A DNA stretch of 64,000 nucleotides from BNXB01 sp031556375 (GTDB lineage: Bacteria; Bacteroidota; Bacteroidia; Bacteroidales; Azobacteroidaceae): the NCBI GenBank assembly GCA_031556375.1, contig JAVBTA010000050.1, positions 1 to 64,000 of the forward strand, given 5' to 3'. The translations under genes and the position numbers were made by a program. This document shows, piece by piece, positions 25,968 through 34,565 of this stretch (position 1 is the stretch's first letter; the number at the start of each line of letters is the position of its first letter). The notes beneath the pieces were generated by a model, which did not search any database, was not told where the DNA came from, and worked only from the letters and a program-made list of their open reading frames with translations.

Positions 25968-27068
25968 ATGAGATCAAAATATTATCACAATAAGTGGCTT
26001 TATGTGCTTCTTATCGCAGGTGTAGTGGGGCTGTATTGTTGCAAGGAACCGGATACTTACGGTTATCTGAGTGATACATTACGTTATATCAACGACCCAT
26101 GGGAAGTGCCTCAGGGTGTGAGTGCTACGTCGTCTCCACTGGCAGCCGATAACTCAACTCTGCCCCTGAGTGTAACTTTATTGGACATAATAGACTCGAG
26201 TACCGGAAAAAAAGCGGATGTGTTTTTCAAAAAATACCCGACTTCAACCTGGAAATCACCTTACGATCCGGCTACCGATACGGATCTGGACAAGATCAAT
26301 GCCAAACGTGAAATTTCAGAAGTTTATCCGTTGGAAATATTACCGGCAACCGGTCAGATCAGATTGTCTCCAACGACGGCGTATGTCCCTCAGGGAGTTT
26401 ACAGCCTTGATATGCAAGTGAAAAATCCGGCAGGCGAAAAATCGTATTCAGACATCATAAAGATCAAATTGATGGAGCCTGAACTGTATAAAATAGATGG
26501 CACGCCTCCATATTTTATGGCTCTTCCGGCTAATAGCGAAAGCTCGATAGCGCAACCGTATTATCCAAACTGGGTAGATATAACTAAAGGATATGGTTCT
26601 AATGCCGACATCTCCATCAAAAGATTGTCAGTTTCGGATAATCAGCGGATTTATAAGGAATATAGCCGGGTTACTTTGAAAATTCTTGATAAATATGGTA
26701 AACCGTTCCCTGGAGAGGCTATCGTCGACAGAGCCTCTAGCCTAAGAAATCTTCGCATGATCTGTAATAATACGATTATCAACGCTGAATCAGTTACATA
26801 CGAATTTGGAGTTATTCCTATTCCGGCTCCTTATTGGGAAAATCAATCAAACGGATATTTGAACTATTATCGGATCTATGACAAATATATAGCATCATAC
26901 GATTCTATTATACCGTCGAGTTGGAATCCTCCGGCCAGACCTCAATTTGTGGAGTCGAATGTAAAACCGATTAAAATCAATATTCGTTTTGAATTTATTA
27001 TTCAAGAGCCTGGTGACTGGGAGGTTACACTTAAGTTGGCGGTGACGCGCAAGGATCCTCCGTATTGA
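25968..27068 (+). CDS. DUF5007-like surface lipoprotein of the SusC/SusD locus
   Basis: A 366-residue lipoprotein with signal LLIAGVVGLYCC. The start at 25968 (MRSKYYHN) is chosen because an in-frame start at 25932 would add 12 residues before the signal and overlap the preceding gene. The body begins with GYLSDTLRYINDPWEVPQGVS and a beta-rich segment (LPLSVTLLDIIDSSTGKKADVFF), resembling DUF5007 proteins that accompany fasciclin-type SusC/SusD loci. No catalytic motif is seen; a binding role is inferred. It ends the transcript at the terminator at 27120-27160. Confidence 0.65.
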   Translation: MRSKYYHNKWLYVLLIAGVVGLYCCKEPDTYGYLSDTLRYINDPWEVPQGVSATSSPLAADNSTLPLSVTLLDIIDSSTGKKADVFFKKYPTSTWKSPYDPATDTDLDKINAKREISEVYPLEILPATGQIRLSPTTAYVPQGVYSLDMQVKNPAGEKSYSDIIKIKLMEPELYKIDGTPPYFMALPANSESSIAQPYYPNWVDITKGYGSNADISIKRLSVSDNQRIYKEYSRVTLKILDKYGKPFPGEAIVDRASSLRNLRMICNNTIINAESVTYEFGVIPIPAPYWENQSNGYLNYYRIYDKYIASYDSIIPSSWNPPARPQFVESNVKPIKINIRFEFIIQEPGDWEVTLKLAVTRKDPPY

Positions 27069-27119
27069 TTTAAAGTTAATGTTCAGAAGTGGTTGGCAAA
27101 AATCAACCGGAAAGTAATG

Positions 27120-27160
27120 AAAAAACGGTTTCTGTTGTACAAATTGGAGCCGTTTTTTTA
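27120..27160 (+). terminator. Intrinsic terminator of the first SusC/SusD operon
   Basis: AAAAAACGG (27120-27128) pairs with CCGTTTTTT (27150-27158), followed by a T-rich tract. Confidence 0.85.
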
Positions 27161-27190
27161 TTTTTTTAATCTCTTTCCCTCAATTTCTTG

Positions 27191-27221
27191 TTTGTTAATT
27201 AAAATTTTAGCACTAACTTTG
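27191..27221 (+). promoter_or_regulatory. Promoter of tig-clpP
   Basis: TTTG (27191-27194), a 19-base spacer and TAACTTTG (27214-27221): an exact match to the Bacteroidetes consensus, 65 bases before the tig start. Confidence 0.8.
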
Positions 27222-27285
27222 TTCCCCGAAAAAAATCTATCATATAGAACTCGTTGAAAATTAACAAATTAAATTATATATTCGA

Positions 27286-28641
27286 ATGAACATTACATTA
27301 AACAACGTCGATCCGGTAAATGCCGTACTGAAAATGGAAGTCGTAAAAGCCGACTATGCAGGAGAAGTAGAAAAAAATCTCAAAAATTTGCGTCAAAAAG
27401 CTTCTATTCCCGGTTTTCGTGTAGGTAAAGTGCCTATGAGCGTAGTGCAGAAAATGTATGGTAAATCGGTATTAGTTGAACAGGTAAATAAGGTTGTGTC
27501 CAATAACCTGTACGATTATATTCGTAATAATAATTTGAATATTTTAGGAGAACCTCTGCCGAACGAAACAGAACAAAAAGAAATTGATTTTGATGCTCAG
27601 GAAGACTTCGAATTTGTTTTTGACCTGGGATTAGCTCCTGAAATCAAAGCTAAAGTAACAAAGAAAGATAAATTACCATATTACACTATTCAGGTAGATG
27701 ACGAGTTGCTCGAAAAACAACTCAATAACTACAAGGCTAATTACGGAGAATATACAGAAGCTAAGAAAGTAGAAGGTAAAGATATGGTGAAAGGTTTGTT
27801 TGTTGAATTGGAAGAAAACGGACAACCTAAAGAAAACGGAATCCATTTGGAGAATGCCGTAATGATGCCTTCTTATATGAAAGAAGAAGCCGAAAAGAAA
27901 AAATTTATGGGAGCTAAGACGAATACGGTAATTACTTTTAATCCGTTCAAAGCTTATGAAGGTTCGGAAGTCGAACTTTCTTCCCTTATGAAAATCAAAA
28001 AAGAAGAAGTTAAAGATCATACAGGAGATTTCACTTTCGAAATACAGGAGATTACCCGCTATAAAGAAGGTGAATTGAATCAGGAGTTATTTGATAAGGT
28101 ATTTGAGCCTGGAACTGTCAAAACAGAAGAAGAGTTCAGACAAAAAGTCAGAGAAATGATAGCCGTACAATATACACCTGACAGCGATTATAAATTTCTG
28201 ATTGATGCCCGCAAACTATTAACAAAAAAAGCTGGTAAGGTTGAATTTCCTGACGCTTTCTTAAAACGCTGGTTAGTAGCATCTAACGAAGAACGTACTC
28301 CGGAATCGGTAGAAACGGATTATCCGAAAATCATTGAAGATCTTGAGTTTCACTTGATTAAAGAAGAATTAGTGAAAGAAAACGGTCTTAAAGTGGCTGA
28401 AGGAGACTTGATGGAATATGCCGGAAGAGCTGTGAAAGCACAATTTGCTCAATATGGAATTCCAAACGTGCCGGACGATATCCTGGAAAACTATGCCAAA
28501 GACATGCTTAAGAAAGAGGAAACGGTACGGAATTTGATCGATAAGATAATTGAAGATAAACTCACAGGATGGCTTAAAGAGTCTGTCACATTGGAACCAA
28601 AAGAGGTTACGGTGGATGAGTTCAGGAAATTATTTGAATAA
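27286..28641 (+). CDS. tig: Trigger factor
   Basis: A 451-residue ribosome-associated chaperone. The N-terminal ribosome-binding domain contains IPGFRVGKVPMSVVQKMYG, matching the GFRxGKxP signature (residues 42-50). The PPIase-like middle domain (about 150-245) is divergent, as usual in Bacteroidetes. The C-terminal helical chaperone domain runs to the end. It shelters nascent chains and delivers some substrates to ClpXP. It starts the tig-clpP-clpX order common in bacteria; clpP begins 7 bases after its stop. Confidence 0.95.
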   Translation: MNITLNNVDPVNAVLKMEVVKADYAGEVEKNLKNLRQKASIPGFRVGKVPMSVVQKMYGKSVLVEQVNKVVSNNLYDYIRNNNLNILGEPLPNETEQKEIDFDAQEDFEFVFDLGLAPEIKAKVTKKDKLPYYTIQVDDELLEKQLNNYKANYGEYTEAKKVEGKDMVKGLFVELEENGQPKENGIHLENAVMMPSYMKEEAEKKKFMGAKTNTVITFNPFKAYEGSEVELSSLMKIKKEEVKDHTGDFTFEIQEITRYKEGELNQELFDKVFEPGTVKTEEEFRQKVREMIAVQYTPDSDYKFLIDARKLLTKKAGKVEFPDAFLKRWLVASNEERTPESVETDYPKIIEDLEFHLIKEELVKENGLKVAEGDLMEYAGRAVKAQFAQYGIPNVPDDILENYAKDMLKKEETVRNLIDKIIEDKLTGWLKESVTLEPKEVTVDEFRKLFE

Positions 28642-28648
28642 AACGATT

Positions 28649-29326
28649 ATGAACGATTTTAGAAAATTTGCGACCAAACATCTGGGAATGAATGGTCTGG
28701 CACTTGATCAATATGTAAAGGATCTTGACATTAAGTCGGAAAGAGGATATTTGAATCCGTATATTTTGGAAGAACGTCAGTTGAATGTGACTCAATTGGA
28801 TGTTTTCTCCCGTTTGATGATGGATCGTATCATTTTCCTCGGAACTGCCATTGACGATTATACTGCAAATACTATTCAGGCGCAATTACTGTATCTGGAT
28901 ACAGCAGATCCCGGAAAAGATATTTCTATTTACATCAATTCTCCGGGAGGTTCGGTATATGCCGGGTATGGTATCTACGACACTATGCAATTTATTTCAA
29001 GCCAGGTCTCTACAATCTGTACGGGTATGGCTGCTTCAATGGCTGCCGTGTTGCTGGTTGCAGGAGAAAAAGGAAAACGTATGGCATTGAAACACTCGCG
29101 TGTAATGATCCATCAACCTTTAGGAGGCGCTCAGGGGCAGGCATCTGATATTGAAATTACTGCCCGTGAAATATTAAAAATCAAAAAAGAAATTTATACT
29201 ATTATTTCCGAACATTCCGGACAACCGTACGAAAAAGTACTACAGGACGGAGACCGTGATTTCTGGATGAACTCCCAGGAAGCTAAGGAATACGGAATGG
29301 TTGACGAAATACTTATTAAAAAATGA
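28649..29326 (+). CDS. clpP: ATP-dependent Clp protease proteolytic subunit
   Basis: A 225-residue serine protease with catalytic triad Ser130 (CTGMAASMAA), His155 (VMIHQPLGG) and Asp204 (GDRDFWM). The start at 28649 (MNDFRKFATK) follows the tig stop by 7 bases. A longer frame from 28550 overlaps tig and is not used. It forms the tetradecameric chamber fed by ClpX, encoded 91 bases downstream. The N-terminal 40 residues are longer than the mature E. coli protein and may be a propeptide. Confidence 0.96.
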   Translation: MNDFRKFATKHLGMNGLALDQYVKDLDIKSERGYLNPYILEERQLNVTQLDVFSRLMMDRIIFLGTAIDDYTANTIQAQLLYLDTADPGKDISIYINSPGGSVYAGYGIYDTMQFISSQVSTICTGMAASMAAVLLVAGEKGKRMALKHSRVMIHQPLGGAQGQASDIEITAREILKIKKEIYTIISEHSGQPYEKVLQDGDRDFWMNSQEAKEYGMVDEILIKK

Positions 29327-29329
29327 AAG

Positions 29330-29410
29330 ATGAATAATGAAAAATGAATAATAGGCTTGTACCACGGTATTCTATTATTCATTATTCATTATTCATCTTT
29401 CATTATTCAT
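29330..29410. repeat. ATTATTCAT repeat/inverted repeat in the clpP-clpX gap
   Basis: GATGAATAATGAAAAATGAATAATAG (29329-29354, given in outline) is mirrored on the right by several copies of ATTATTCAT between 29373 and 29410. The arms can form a long AT-only hairpin. It may act as an mRNA stability or attenuation element between clpP and clpX, or be a simple-sequence expansion. Confidence 0.6.
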
Positions 29411-29417
29411 GTAAAAA

Positions 29418-30656
29418 ATGGCTAAATCCAACAACGAATATTGTAGCTTTTGCGGAAGACCTAAAAAGGAAACAAGTTTGCTTATTGCCGGGATTAACGG
29501 GAATATCTGTGAATCTTGTGCCGAACAGGCATATATAATTGTCCAGGATTCGATGAAACCCGGGAAAAAGGCAGGTAAATTCAATCTTTCTAAAAATGAA
29601 TTGCCTAAGCCTCTGGAAATAAAACAATTTCTGGATCAATATGTAATTGGTCAGGATGATGCAAAACGCTATCTCTCTGTTTCTGTTTACAATCATTATA
29701 AACGCTTGATGCAAAGTGTTACAAATGATGATGTTGAGATTGAAAAATCAAATATTATCATGGTTGGTTCGACGGGGACAGGAAAGACTTTATTAGCTAA
29801 AACCATTGCCCGATTGCTGAAGGTTCCGTTTACTATTGTAGATGCGACAGTGCTTACGGAAGCCGGTTATGTAGGAGAAGATATTGAAAGTATTCTTACT
29901 CGTCTTTTGCAAGTGGCTGATTACGACGTGGATGCAGCTCAAAGAGGAATTGTTTTTATCGACGAAATAGATAAGATTGCAAGGAAAAGCGATAACCCTT
30001 CTATTACACGTGATGTAAGCGGAGAAGGTGTGCAACAAGGTTTGCTGAAGCTGTTGGAAGGCTCGGTTGTTAATGTTCCACCTCAGGGAGGTCGTAAACA
30101 TCCGGATCAGAAAATGATTCCGGTCGATACAAAGAATATTCTCTTTGTTTGTGGAGGGGCTTTCGACGGAATTGAGAGGAAAATAGCTCAAAGGCTTAAT
30201 ACCCAGGTTGTAGGTTACTCTGCTACACAGGCGAAAAGCCATATCGACAGGGAAAACCTGCTTCAATATATCAGTCCTCAGGACCTGAAGTCATTCGGTC
30301 TGATTCCGGAAATTATCGGTCGTTTGCCGATTCTGACCTACCTTAATCCGTTGGATCGGGATGCATTGAGGAGCATCCTGACAGAACCGAAAAACTCGAT
30401 TGTCAAACAATATGTCAAAATGTTTGAAATGGATGATGTGGAACTGACATTTGATGATGATGTTCTGGACTATATCGTGGATAAAGCTATTGAGTTTAAG
30501 CTCGGGGCCCGCGGTCTGCGTTCTATTACAGAAGATATTATGATCGATGCTATGTTCCATTTCCCTTCTACAGAAGAAAAAAAATTGCACATAACACTGG
30601 ATTATGCGCGAGAAAAAGTTGAGAAATCGAAGACCAAACGATTGAATGTCGCCTGA
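29418..30656 (+). CDS. clpX: ATP-dependent Clp protease ATP-binding subunit
   Basis: A 412-residue AAA+ unfoldase. The N-terminal zinc-binding domain has cysteines 9, 12, 31 and 34. Walker A GSTGTGKT is at 117-124 and Walker B VFIDEID at 179-185. The RKSDNPSITRDVSGEGVQQ segment and the sensor-2 arginine region GARGLRSI are present. It recognises tagged or damaged proteins and feeds them to ClpP. Same direction as clpP across the repeat-containing gap. Confidence 0.97.
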   Translation: MAKSNNEYCSFCGRPKKETSLLIAGINGNICESCAEQAYIIVQDSMKPGKKAGKFNLSKNELPKPLEIKQFLDQYVIGQDDAKRYLSVSVYNHYKRLMQSVTNDDVEIEKSNIIMVGSTGTGKTLLAKTIARLLKVPFTIVDATVLTEAGYVGEDIESILTRLLQVADYDVDAAQRGIVFIDEIDKIARKSDNPSITRDVSGEGVQQGLLKLLEGSVVNVPPQGGRKHPDQKMIPVDTKNILFVCGGAFDGIERKIAQRLNTQVVGYSATQAKSHIDRENLLQYISPQDLKSFGLIPEIIGRLPILTYLNPLDRDALRSILTEPKNSIVKQYVKMFEMDDVELTFDDDVLDYIVDKAIEFKLGARGLRSITEDIMIDAMFHFPSTEEKKLHITLDYAREKVEKSKTKRLNVA

Positions 30657-30698
30657 AAAATCCGATATAATCGTAATTGGAAAAATATTTTCAAAAAA

Positions 30699-30730
30699 GT
30701 TGTGAGTTTAGAATCAATGATATATCTTTG
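30699..30730 (+). promoter_or_regulatory. Promoter of recQ
   Basis: GTTG (30699-30702), a 20-base spacer and TATCTTTG (30723-30730), 35 bases before the ATG at 30766. Confidence 0.6.
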
Positions 30731-30765
30731 TTTAATATGAAAGACTACAATCATTGAAAAACGAG

Positions 30766-32952
30766 ATGGCAAAGAAAGATTTTTTAACAGAAGAACTCAA
30801 GAATCATTTTGGTTTTGATACATTTAAGGGGAATCAGGAAGCTGTGATCCGTAATGTCCTGGATGGCAAAGATACGTTTGTGCTGATGCCTACGGGTGGA
30901 GGTAAATCCTTATGTTATCAATTACCTTCTCTTCTGATGGAAGGAACTGCCATCGTGATTTCTCCGTTGATTGCTCTGATGAAAAATCAGGTCGATTCAA
31001 TGCGTAGTTTCAGCGAAAGTAACGGTGTTGCTCATTTTATTAATTCATCACTCAATAAAACAGCAATCGATCAGGTGAAAGAGGATATCCTCAGTGGTAA
31101 AACCAAACTGTTGTATGTCGCGCCTGAATCTCTGACAAAAGAGGATAATATAGAATTCCTGAGGCAGGTAAATGTGTCATTTTATGCGGTCGATGAAGCA
31201 CATTGTATATCGGAATGGGGGCATGATTTCCGTCCGGAATACAGGCGGATTCGTCCGATTATTAATGAAATAGCCCGAAAACCGGTGATTGCATTAACTG
31301 CAACGGCAACCCCGAAAGTACAACATGATATACAGAAAAACCTTGGAATGATGGACGCCACGGTGTTTAAGTCGTCGTTCAATCGCTCTAATCTGTATTA
31401 TGAGGTCAGACAGAAAACCAATGATGTAGATAAAGATATTGTTAAGTTTATCAAGACTCAAAGTGGCAAATCGGGTATCGTGTATTGTCTTTCACGGAAA
31501 AAAGTGGAAGATTTTGCCGAAATCCTCAGGACAAACGGAATTAATGCCCTGCCATATCACGCAGGTATGGATTCTCAAACACGTACCGGTAATCAGGATG
31601 CTTTCCTGATGGAGAAGGTCGATGTAATTGTCGCTACTATAGCATTTGGAATGGGTATTGATAAACCGGATGTGCGTTATGTCATTCATTATGATATTCC
31701 GAAAAGTCTGGAAGGATATTATCAGGAAACCGGTCGGGCCGGTCGTGACGGCGGGGAAGGAAAATGTATTGTTTTCTACGTCAATAAAGACCTTCAAAAA
31801 CTGGAAAAATTTATGCAGGGGAAACCGATTTCCGAGCAGGAAATCGGAAAGCAACTCCTGGAAGAAACTAAAGCTTATGCCGAAACCTCAGTTTGCAGAA
31901 GAAAAGTGTTACTGCATTACTTTGGGGAAGAATATACAGAAGATAACTGTGGGAATTGTGATAATTGTTTAAATCCGAAAAAGCAAGTGGAAGCAAAAGA
32001 ACTTTTAATTACGGTCTTGGAAACCGTATCCATACTTAAAGATAAATTCAAAGCAGATCATGTGATTAACATTCTGTTGGGAAAAGAAACATCCGAAATA
32101 ATTTCGTATGAACATCAGGATTTGGAAATGTTTGGAACCGGAACCGATGAAGATGAGAAAACATGGAATACAGTGATTCGCCAGGCTATGATTGCCGGAT
32201 ATCTGGATAAAGACATTGAAAACTACGGGTTGCTGAAATTGACACAGGCAGGTAAGAAATACCTGGAAAAACCGGTTTCATTCAAAATTACAAAAGATAA
32301 TGAATTTGAGGAAGATGACGCTGCGGAGGAAACGCCGGTAAGGGGAGGCGCCTCTTGTGCCGTAGATCCGGTATTGTATTCCATCATGAAGGATCTGCGT
32401 AAGAAACTTTCCAAAAAACTGGATGTCCCTCCTTATGTGATATTTCAGGATCCGTCACTGGAAGCAATGGCTACAACTTATCCGGTTACAATCGAAGAAT
32501 TGCAAAATATTCCGGGCGTAGGGGCCGGAAAGGCAAAACGCTATGGACAGGAATTTGTGGAATTGATCAAGCGCCATGTTATTGAAAATGAAATAGAACG
32601 TCCTGAAGACTTGCGGGTTCGTACGGTAGCTAATAAATCAAAACTTAAAGTGTTTATTGTGCAAAGTATTGACCGTAAGGTGGCTTTGGATGATATAGCT
32701 GTGACTAAAGGTTTGGAGTTCAGTGAATTATTGGATGAAATTGAGGCTATTGTATATTCGGGAACAAAGATTAATATTGATTATTTTCTGACGGATGTGA
32801 TGGACGAAGATCATATTGAAGATATATATCTTTATTTTAAAGAATCGGAAACCGATGGCATGAAAGAAGCGATAGATGAGTTGGGCAATACTTATACCGA
32901 AGAAGAAATTCGATTGGTACGTATTAAATTCATTTCTGAAATGGCAAATTAA
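30766..32952 (+). CDS. recQ: ATP-dependent DNA helicase RecQ
   Basis: A 728-residue superfamily 2 helicase. Motif I PTGGGKS ends at residue 48, motif II is VDEAHC (about 145-150), motif III TATATPKV, and motif VI ETGRAGRDG. The RecQ-Ct zinc domain has CRRKVLLHYFGE...CGNCDNC, followed by a winged helix and an HRDC domain (about 540-610, IPGVGAGKAKRYG). The extra C-terminal 110 residues beyond HRDC match longer Bacteroidetes RecQ proteins. The ATG at 30766 is preferred over a TTG at 30754. It unwinds recombination intermediates. Confidence 0.95.
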   Translation: MAKKDFLTEELKNHFGFDTFKGNQEAVIRNVLDGKDTFVLMPTGGGKSLCYQLPSLLMEGTAIVISPLIALMKNQVDSMRSFSESNGVAHFINSSLNKTAIDQVKEDILSGKTKLLYVAPESLTKEDNIEFLRQVNVSFYAVDEAHCISEWGHDFRPEYRRIRPIINEIARKPVIALTATATPKVQHDIQKNLGMMDATVFKSSFNRSNLYYEVRQKTNDVDKDIVKFIKTQSGKSGIVYCLSRKKVEDFAEILRTNGINALPYHAGMDSQTRTGNQDAFLMEKVDVIVATIAFGMGIDKPDVRYVIHYDIPKSLEGYYQETGRAGRDGGEGKCIVFYVNKDLQKLEKFMQGKPISEQEIGKQLLEETKAYAETSVCRRKVLLHYFGEEYTEDNCGNCDNCLNPKKQVEAKELLITVLETVSILKDKFKADHVINILLGKETSEIISYEHQDLEMFGTGTDEDEKTWNTVIRQAMIAGYLDKDIENYGLLKLTQAGKKYLEKPVSFKITKDNEFEEDDAAEETPVRGGASCAVDPVLYSIMKDLRKKLSKKLDVPPYVIFQDPSLEAMATTYPVTIEELQNIPGVGAGKAKRYGQEFVELIKRHVIENEIERPEDLRVRTVANKSKLKVFIVQSIDRKVALDDIAVTKGLEFSELLDEIEAIVYSGTKINIDYFLTDVMDEDHIEDIYLYFKESETDGMKEAIDELGNTYTEEEIRLVRIKFISEMAN

Positions 32953-32966
32953 TCAAAAAAAATATG

Positions 32967-32974
32967 TACATTTG
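32967..32974 (+). promoter_or_regulatory. -7 box of guaB
   Basis: TACATTTG, 28 bases before the guaB start; the -33 element is not clear. Confidence 0.5.
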
Positions 32975-33002
32975 CACGCAATAAATTTTAAACCTCCCTT
33001 AT

Positions 33003-34481
33003 ATGTCATTTATTGCAGATAAAGTAATCATGGACGGATTGACTTTTGACGATGTGTTGTTAATCCCCTCTTATTCAGAAGTATTACCTCGTAACGTCGA
33101 TTTAACGACAAATTTCTCACGGAATATCAAGTTGAACATTCCAATGGTTTCTGCGGCCATGGATACTGTAACCGAAACAAAATTGGCTATTGCTATAGCC
33201 CGTGAAGGAGGGATTGGTGTGATCCATAAAAACATGGGGATTGAAGAGCAGGCAAAACAGGTTCGTGCCGTAAAACGAGCTGAAAACGGGATGATCTCTC
33301 ATCCGGTCAGCATCAAAAGAGGAAAGAATGTCGGGGATGCTTTGGCTTTGATGGCCGAGTATAAAATCGGAGGTATTCCGGTTGTAGACGATGAAAACCA
33401 TCTTGTCGGAATAGTAACTAACCGTGATTTAAGATTCCAACGTAATATGGATCTTTTGGTTGAGGATGTGATGACCAAAGAAAATCTGGTGACTACCCGT
33501 CAGTCGACAAACCTCGAAGCTGCAGCGGAAATTCTTCAACAGTATAAAATTGAAAAGTTGCCGGTCGTTGATTCCAATAATAAATTGGTCGGACTGATTA
33601 CTTATAAAGATATCACTAAAGCAAAAGATAAACCATCTGCCTGCAAGGATGAAAGCGGCCGTCTGCGTGTCGCCGCAGGTGTCGGTGTGACAGGTGATGT
33701 TTTTGAGCGTATCGCAGCTTTGGTTGATGCAGGAGTCGATGCCATCGTTATCGATACTGCGCACGGTCATTCTCAAGGAGTGGTTCAGACTCTTCAGGAA
33801 GCAAAGAGAAAATTTACCAGTGTAGATATTGTTGTCGGCAATATTGCAACTGCAGATGCTGCCAGAATGTTGGTTAAAGCAGGTGCTGATGCCGTCAAGG
33901 TTGGAATCGGTCCGGGGTCGATCTGTACTACACGTGTTATTGCGGGAGTAGGGGTGCCTCAACTTTCTGCAATTTATGATGTTTCTAAAGCTTTAAAGGG
34001 CTCTGGTGTACCTTTAATTGCTGATGGCGGATTGCGTTATTCCGGCGATATTGTAAAAGCGTTGGCTGCCGGAGGTTCATCCGTAATGATGGGATCTTTA
34101 TTGGCTGGAGTTGAAGAGTCTCCGGGTGAGACTATCATTTATAATGGACGTAAGTTTAAATCCTATCGTGGTATGGGATCTCTCGAAGCAATGCAAAAGG
34201 GATCGAAAGACCGTTATTTCCAGGATGTGGAAGATGATATCAAAAAATTGGTTCCGGAAGGAATCGCGGCCAGAGTGCCCTATAAAGGTTCTTTGTTTGA
34301 AGTGATCTACCAGATGGTCGGTGGACTTCGGGCCGGAATGGGGTATTGCGGAGCTGCGAACATTGATGCTTTACACCAGGCGAAGTTCTCCAGAATTACA
34401 AATGCGGGAATGGCGGAAAGTCATCCGCACGATGTTTCTATTACTCAGGAAGCTCCGAACTACAGCTATAATCGCGGATAA
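33003..34481 (+). CDS. guaB: Inosine-5'-monophosphate dehydrogenase
   Basis: A 492-residue IMPDH with a split TIM barrel and two inserted CBS domains (about 93-205, IGGIPVVDDENHLVGIVTNRD and IEKLPVVDSNNKLVGLIT, each quoted in part). The catalytic cysteine is C308 in GIGPGSICTTR, and the flap carries the YRGMGSLEAM motif. It oxidises IMP to XMP, the committed step in GTP synthesis. A cluster of periplasmic chaperone genes follows in the same direction, 84 bases downstream. Confidence 0.97.
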   Translation: MSFIADKVIMDGLTFDDVLLIPSYSEVLPRNVDLTTNFSRNIKLNIPMVSAAMDTVTETKLAIAIAREGGIGVIHKNMGIEEQAKQVRAVKRAENGMISHPVSIKRGKNVGDALALMAEYKIGGIPVVDDENHLVGIVTNRDLRFQRNMDLLVEDVMTKENLVTTRQSTNLEAAAEILQQYKIEKLPVVDSNNKLVGLITYKDITKAKDKPSACKDESGRLRVAAGVGVTGDVFERIAALVDAGVDAIVIDTAHGHSQGVVQTLQEAKRKFTSVDIVVGNIATADAARMLVKAGADAVKVGIGPGSICTTRVIAGVGVPQLSAIYDVSKALKGSGVPLIADGGLRYSGDIVKALAAGGSSVMMGSLLAGVEESPGETIIYNGRKFKSYRGMGSLEAMQKGSKDRYFQDVEDDIKKLVPEGIAARVPYKGSLFEVIYQMVGGLRAGMGYCGAANIDALHQAKFSRITNAGMAESHPHDVSITQEAPNYSYNRG

Positions 34482-34565
34482 GTTATACACAATATTTCAA
34501 TCATCTTTTCGTTTTTTTATTGGCGTTTTGTGTTTAAACGCGAAATCATTGATCTGAAGAATAAT

